Below are positions 60,656 through 64,000 of a stretch of 64,000 bases of DNA, piece by piece (position 1 is the stretch's first letter; the number at the start of each line of letters is the position of its first letter). The stretch comes from RYN-230 sp963829725 (GTDB lineage: Bacteria; Actinomycetota; Actinomycetes; Streptosporangiales; Streptosporangiaceae), in NCBI GenBank assembly GCA_963829725.1, contig CAWHJW010000010.1, positions 1 through 64,000 of the forward strand. The letters run 5' to 3'. The position numbers were made by a program, and so were the translations under genes. Under the pieces are notes generated by a model. The model ran no database searches. It saw only the letters and a program-made list of their open reading frames with translations, and had not been told where the DNA came from.

Positions 60656-60795
60656 GGAGCGCCGGTGCCCGGCTGGCCGGGGTGGGAGAACGGGTGGTTC
60701 AGCTCCGGGTCCGCCACGCACCGCGCGTGGTGCGCGGCCGCCAGGGCCAGGAAGGCCGGCTCGCCCCCGGCGAACTCGAACAGCGTGGGCCGCAT
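60643..60795 (-). pseudogene. N-terminal fragment of a truncated hemoglobin
   Basis: MRPTLFEFAGGEPAFLALAA, AHHARCVADPELNHPFSHPG is the start of a group II-type truncated hemoglobin (E-A-GG-x-x-x-F, H-x-R-C-x-x-D, H-P-F-S-H). The remaining 85 or so residues, including the proximal His, are missing; the frame ends at 60643 in unrelated sequence. It is divergent from dtd. Confidence 0.5.
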
Positions 60796-60901
60796 GAGCC
60801 CAGCGTGGCACATCCCGGTGCCGGGCCGGCCGATGCCACACCGGACAATAATGCGGGGGCGGTGCCGTGCCGCGGGACGGGACCAGGAGGGATGTGCTGC
60901 C

Positions 60902-61327
60902 GTGCGAGCCGTTGTGCAGCGGGTGAGCCAGGCCAGCGTCGCCGTGGACGGGCAGGTCACCGGCGCCATCACCGAGCCGGGCCTGCTCGTCCTGGTCGGC
61001 GTCACCCACGACGACACCCCGGAGACGGCCGCGAAGCTGGCCGCCAAGCTCTGGGGGCTGCGCATCCTGGACGGCGAGAAGTCCTGCTCCGACATTTCCG
61101 CGCCGCTGCTGGTGATCAGCCAGTTCACCCTGTACGCGGACACCCGGAAGGGCCGCCGCCCCACCTGGCAGGCGGCCGCGCCCGGCCCGGTCGCCGCGCC
61201 GCTGGTGACGGCGATGGTCTCGTCGCTGCGGGCGCTCGGCGCCCGGGTCGAGACTGGGGTGTTCGGCGCGAACATGAAGGTCAGCCTGGTCAACGACGGC
61301 CCGGTCACCATCATCCTGGACATGTGA
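60902..61327 (+). CDS. dtd: D-aminoacyl-tRNA deacylase (Dtd)
   Basis: The 141-residue enzyme removes D-amino acids (and Gly from tRNA-Ala) from mischarged tRNA. It starts at GTG 60902 (MRAVVQRVSQASVAVDGQV) with AGGAGG upstream. The active-site motif SQFTLYADTRKGRRPTW is complete and the Gly-cis-Pro loop is in SLVNDGPVTIILDM. Length and motifs are normal. It is the only clear housekeeping translation-quality gene in the window. Confidence 0.95.
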   Translation: MRAVVQRVSQASVAVDGQVTGAITEPGLLVLVGVTHDDTPETAAKLAAKLWGLRILDGEKSCSDISAPLLVISQFTLYADTRKGRRPTWQAAAPGPVAAPLVTAMVSSLRALGARVETGVFGANMKVSLVNDGPVTIILDM

Positions 61328-61381
61328 CGCCCCGCCGGGGCGGGGGCGGCCGCCGGGGCGGGGCGCGGCGCCGGGGACGGC

Positions 61382-62056
61382 TCAGCCGCCCAGGACCTGC
61401 CGGAAGTAGGACCCCGGCTCGTCCATGAACCGGCGCCAGGCGCCGACCAGGTGCAGGTCTTCCCAGCGGGCGGGCCGCAGCCCCCAGTCGCCGAGTTCCA
61501 GGATGCTGGCGCCGGGAACCGCGGCCACGATGGGCGAGTGGGTGGCGACGATCGCCTGCGATCCGCCCTCCGCGAGGTCGTGCAGCAGCGCGGCCAGCGC
61601 CAGGCAGCTGGTGAACGACAGCGGGGCGTCCGGCTCGTCCATCAGGTAGAAGCCGGGCTGGCTCACCCGGGTGCGCAGGATCTCCAGGAACCCTTGTCCG
61701 TGGCTGAGCTCGTGGAACCGCTCCGGCCGCCTGCCGGGGTTGTCCTCCAGGTAGGTGTACAGGCTGTGCATCGTGTCAGCGCGCAGGAAGTAGGACCAGC
61801 CGCGCCGGCCCGCGCTGCGTTCCGCGACCAGCCGCTGGCCGATCCCGGGCTCGCTGCCGCGGATCCGGAACAGTTCCGCGAGGGCCGACCCGCCCTGCGG
61901 ATTCAGCCCGCAGGCCTCGGCGATAATCTCGACCACGGTGGACTTCCCGGAGCCGTTCTCGCCGACCAGCACGGTGAGGCCGCCGGGCAGGGCCAGGCCC
62001 TCGGTGAGGATCTGCTCGACGGCCGGCACCGTGGCGGGCCAGCGGATGACGTCCAC
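61382..62056 (-). CDS. AAA-family ATPase (ABC-like nucleotide-binding domain)
   Basis: The 224-residue protein has Walker A VLVGENGSGKSTVVEII, a signature-like ELSHGQGFLEIL and Walker B FYLMDEPDAPLSFT, with the H-loop HSPIVAA. It is of the OLD/MazG-like or RecF-like single-domain group (annotated as AAA family) rather than a transporter; no transmembrane partner is adjacent. The start is GTG at 62056. It is convergent with dtd and separated by a GC-rich hairpin region. Confidence 0.85.
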   Translation of the reverse strand: MDVIRWPATVPAVEQILTEGLALPGGLTVLVGENGSGKSTVVEIIAEACGLNPQGGSALAELFRIRGSEPGIGQRLVAERSAGRRGWSYFLRADTMHSLYTYLEDNPGRRPERFHELSHGQGFLEILRTRVSQPGFYLMDEPDAPLSFTSCLALAALLHDLAEGGSQAIVATHSPIVAAVPGASILELGDWGLRPARWEDLHLVGAWRRFMDEPGSYFRQVLGG

Positions 62057-62164
62057 GGGGACGGCCGGCTACGGCAGCACGCCGCGTTCCACGCAGAACT
62101 CGTTGGCCGCCGCCGCGGGTCCAGCCAATAATGCCGGCGGCAGGCAGGCGCTACCGTCAGAGAC

Positions 62165-63161
62165 GTGACAGAGCGCGCAACGGACGTCCTGGTCCTCGGG
62201 GCCGGGGTCATCGGGCTGACCACCGCGGTGTGCCTGGCCGAGGACGGGCTGGCCGTCACCATCCGCACCGGCCACCTCCCCGGGAGGACCACCTCGGCGG
62301 TGGCCGGGGCGATCTGGGGGCCGCACCTGGTGGAGGACAGCGACCGGGTGCGCCGGTGGTGCGCCGAGACCCTGGACGTGCTGGCCGGCGCTGGCCGGCG
62401 ATCCGGCTGCGGGCATCCGGCTGGTCAGCGGGACCGAGGCGGCTCGCTCCCCCGCCGCCCGCCCGGACTGGGCCGGGCCGCTGGCCGTGTTCGGCGAGAT
62501 CAGCCCGTCCCCGCCGGGCGGCCTGCCGCCGGGCTTCGCAGCGGGCTGGCGGTACACCGCGCCGGTCGCCTGCATGCCCGTCTACCTGGACTACCTGCTC
62601 GCCCGGTTCCGGCGGGCGGGCGGCGGGGTCCAGGTCAGTCCGGTACGCACCCTGGACCAGGCCGCCGCGGAGTCGGGCGCGCCGGTGATCGTGAACTGCA
62701 CCGGGAGCGGGGCGCATGGCCTGGTCCCCGACCCGTCGCTCACCCCGGTCCGCGGCCAGGTGGTCATCGTGGAGAACCCGGGGCTGACCGAGTTCTTCAT
62801 CGGGCTGCCGGACGCGGGCCACGAGATCGGCTACCTGTTCCCGCATGCCGGCCGGGTGGTGCTGGGCGGCACCGAGCTCAGTGGCGACTGGTCCACCGAG
62901 CCCCGCCCGGAGACCGCCCGGCGGATCCTGCGCGACTGCGCCGCCATCGACCCGCGGCTGGCCGGTGCCCGCATCCTGGAGCACCGGTGCGGCCTGCGGC
63001 CGGTCCGTCCGCAGGTGCGGCTGGAAGCCGCGCCGGCCGGGACCACTCCCGGCCCGGCCGACCGCCTCCTGGTGCACAACTACGGCCACGGCGGTGCCGG
63101 CGTGACCCTGTCCTGGGGCTGCGCCCGAGAGGCCGCCCGCCTGGCCCGGCAGCCGGCCTAG
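62165..63161 (+). pseudogene. D-amino acid oxidase-like FAD enzyme, broken by a 10-bp duplication
   Basis: The start (GTG, MTERATDVLVLGAGVIGLTT) is the FAD-binding Rossmann motif GxGxxG. After LDVLAG at about 62390 the frame changes because CTGGCCGGCG occurs twice in tandem (62381-62390, 62391-62400). Removing one copy restores LAGDPAAGIRLVSGTEAARS and the rest of the protein: VACMPVYLDYLLARFRRAGG, VIVNCTGSGAHGLVPDPSLT, PVRGQVVIVENPGL, VHNYGHGGAGVTLSWGCARE. The restored product of about 328 residues would oxidise a D-amino acid or glycine. Its stop overlaps the stop of the next gene by four bases. Confidence 0.88.
62381..62400. repeat. 10-bp tandem duplication inside the oxidase gene
   Basis: CTGGCCGGCG is repeated exactly at 62381-62390 and 62391-62400. 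The duplication is the cause of the frameshift, since one copy fewer restores the reading frame and a family-like sequence. Confidence 0.85.
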
Positions 63162-63931
63162 AGCCCGGGGAACACCGCGCGCAGCCGGTCCAGGTCGATG
63201 CCCTCGGCCGTGTGGGCGGGAGTGTGCTCCGGGTCGAGCCGCCCGAAGAACAGCCGCAGCAGTGCCTCGGCCGGCAGCCGGACCTCCCCGCCCACCTCGG
63301 TGCCGGGCACCCAGTCCGACAGCGTCACCGGGTCGGTCACGGTGAGCAGGTAGTCCAGTTCCGGGTCGGTGCTGCGCAGCCGGACCCGGAAGCTGTCCCC
63401 GGCCGACTTGGCCACGAACGCGAGCAGGCCGCTGATGTGCCCGAACAGCTCCGGCACGGCATCAGCCGCCACGACCGCCGCCGGATCGAAGGTCACCGCC
63501 ACGTCCCACACATGGACCGCGTGCTCCCCGAGGCGCATCCGGATCAGGTCGGCCGCGCCCAGGCGGCCGAAGAACTCCAGCCCCATGGCCGCCAGCTCTT
63601 CGTCGCTGAGCTGCTCCAGCCGGCTGATGTAGGTGTCATCCCAGGTCACGGAGTCCGCGGCCTGTGCCTCCGGGGTCTTGCTGTTCCAGGTGTCCCAGAT
63701 CTGCGGGAAGGCGTCCCGGTCCAGCTTCCCGTCCTCGCTGAGCGCGGCGCCGAGCATGAGCGTGCCGATCTCGGCCCCGCTGCCGATGTGCGCCAGGACC
63801 TGGGCGACGGTCCAGTCGTCGTCGTAGGACTGGGCACGCAGCTGCTCCGGGGTGAGCGGCCGGACCAGCCCGGTGAGGCGCTCGTGCGAATCGCGCAGGA
63901 TGCGGGTCAGGGCGCGCGGGTCAGTAGCCAT
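63158..63931 (-). CDS. DinB/maleylpyruvate isomerase-like protein
   Basis: The 257-residue protein has an N-terminal DinB-type four-helix domain (ILRDSHERLTGLVRPLTPEQ, DDDWTVAQVLAHIGSGAEIG with a metal His, LGEHAVHVWDVAVTFDPAAV with the second His) and a C-terminal SCP2-like domain (FRVRLRSTDPELDYLLTVTD, VRLPAEALLRLFFGRLDPEH). It belongs to the mycothiol-dependent isomerase superfamily; the substrate is unknown. Its stop overlaps the oxidase gene convergently by four bases. The ATG at 63931 lies 69 bp from the window edge. Confidence 0.88.
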   Translation of the reverse strand: MATDPRALTRILRDSHERLTGLVRPLTPEQLRAQSYDDDWTVAQVLAHIGSGAEIGTLMLGAALSEDGKLDRDAFPQIWDTWNSKTPEAQAADSVTWDDTYISRLEQLSDEELAAMGLEFFGRLGAADLIRMRLGEHAVHVWDVAVTFDPAAVVAADAVPELFGHISGLLAFVAKSAGDSFRVRLRSTDPELDYLLTVTDPVTLSDWVPGTEVGGEVRLPAEALLRLFFGRLDPEHTPAHTAEGIDLDRLRAVFPGL

Positions 63932-64000
63932 CGGTGGTTCTCCGTTCAGGCCCTCTTAGTGTTCTGGCATTCACAGACCCTAGGGTGAGGGGAATGCAGA
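63932..64000. other. Window edge, leader of the DinB-like gene
   Basis: The last 69 bases hold only the 5' region of the preceding gene and no coding start that can be judged. Confidence 0.3.

Overview
This window is chromosomal DNA of a high-GC actinobacterium. The evidence is the strong G/C bias at third codon positions, frequent GTG/TTG starts, a DUF5753-type XRE regulator paired with a DUF397 protein, several DinB/mycothiol-dependent maleylpyruvate isomerase-like proteins, and transposases of actinobacterial type. A filamentous, Streptosporangiales-like soil organism is a reasonable guess but is inference only.

Region 1 (1-25.65 kb) is a graveyard of mobile DNA with a few resident genes. 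In order it holds: a RIT-type tyrosine recombinase followed by a headless, frameshifted large serine recombinase; a frameshifted beta/gamma-crystallin-domain protein with a small two-helix membrane protein; a nuclease-toxin scrap; a membrane protein; the 3' end of a group II intron; an SH3-like membrane protein that appears split by an IS4-family element; IS5 and IS3/IS481 elements; GlgX; a protein made of two CBM21 starch/glycogen-binding domains; two IS6-family copies around a small secreted protein; a UbiB/AarF-type kinase; an IS1380 element; a HEPN-like protein; a 3' fragment of a tRNA-Tyr gene that looks like an integration site; and an ISKra4-family element sitting in a GAP-family (lipid-addressing) gene with a 6-bp target duplication.

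Region 2 (25.7-49.4 kb) is ordinary accessory chromosome. It has an SdsA1-like alkyl sulfatase, a large conserved hypothetical, a DHA2-type MFS exporter, a PadR regulator with a membrane partner, a DoxX-like protein, a TMEM175 remnant with an SDR, an XRE/MmyB regulator divergent from a SnoaL-like protein, the XRE-DUF397 pair, two penicillin-binding-type serine hydrolases, a secreted glycoside-hydrolase-like protein, a DinB-DUF3224 fusion divergent from an AraC regulator, an aldo/keto reductase, a Tat-exported lipoprotein of the dimethylformamidase-beta type, a phospholipase D-family protein and a gamma-carbonic anhydrase.

Region 3 (49.9-52.8 kb) is a polyhydroxyalkanoate locus: a fossil joining the start of a PhaB-like reductase to the end of a thiolase, then an intact PHA synthase (phaC), a phasin-like protein and an XRE regulator. 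The phasin and regulator promoters share a box, which suggests granule-linked autoregulation.

Region 4 (52.9-64 kb) is housekeeping and accessory metabolism: a beta-propeller glycosidase-like protein, a sulfotransferase, DinB-family proteins, an acyl-CoA synthetase, a dienelactone hydrolase, a GNAT acetyltransferase, D-aminoacyl-tRNA deacylase (dtd), an AAA ATPase and a D-amino-acid-oxidase-like gene broken by a 10-bp tandem duplication. Many otherwise native genes carry a single frameshift, so either decay or draft-quality sequence must be considered when reading the pseudogene calls.
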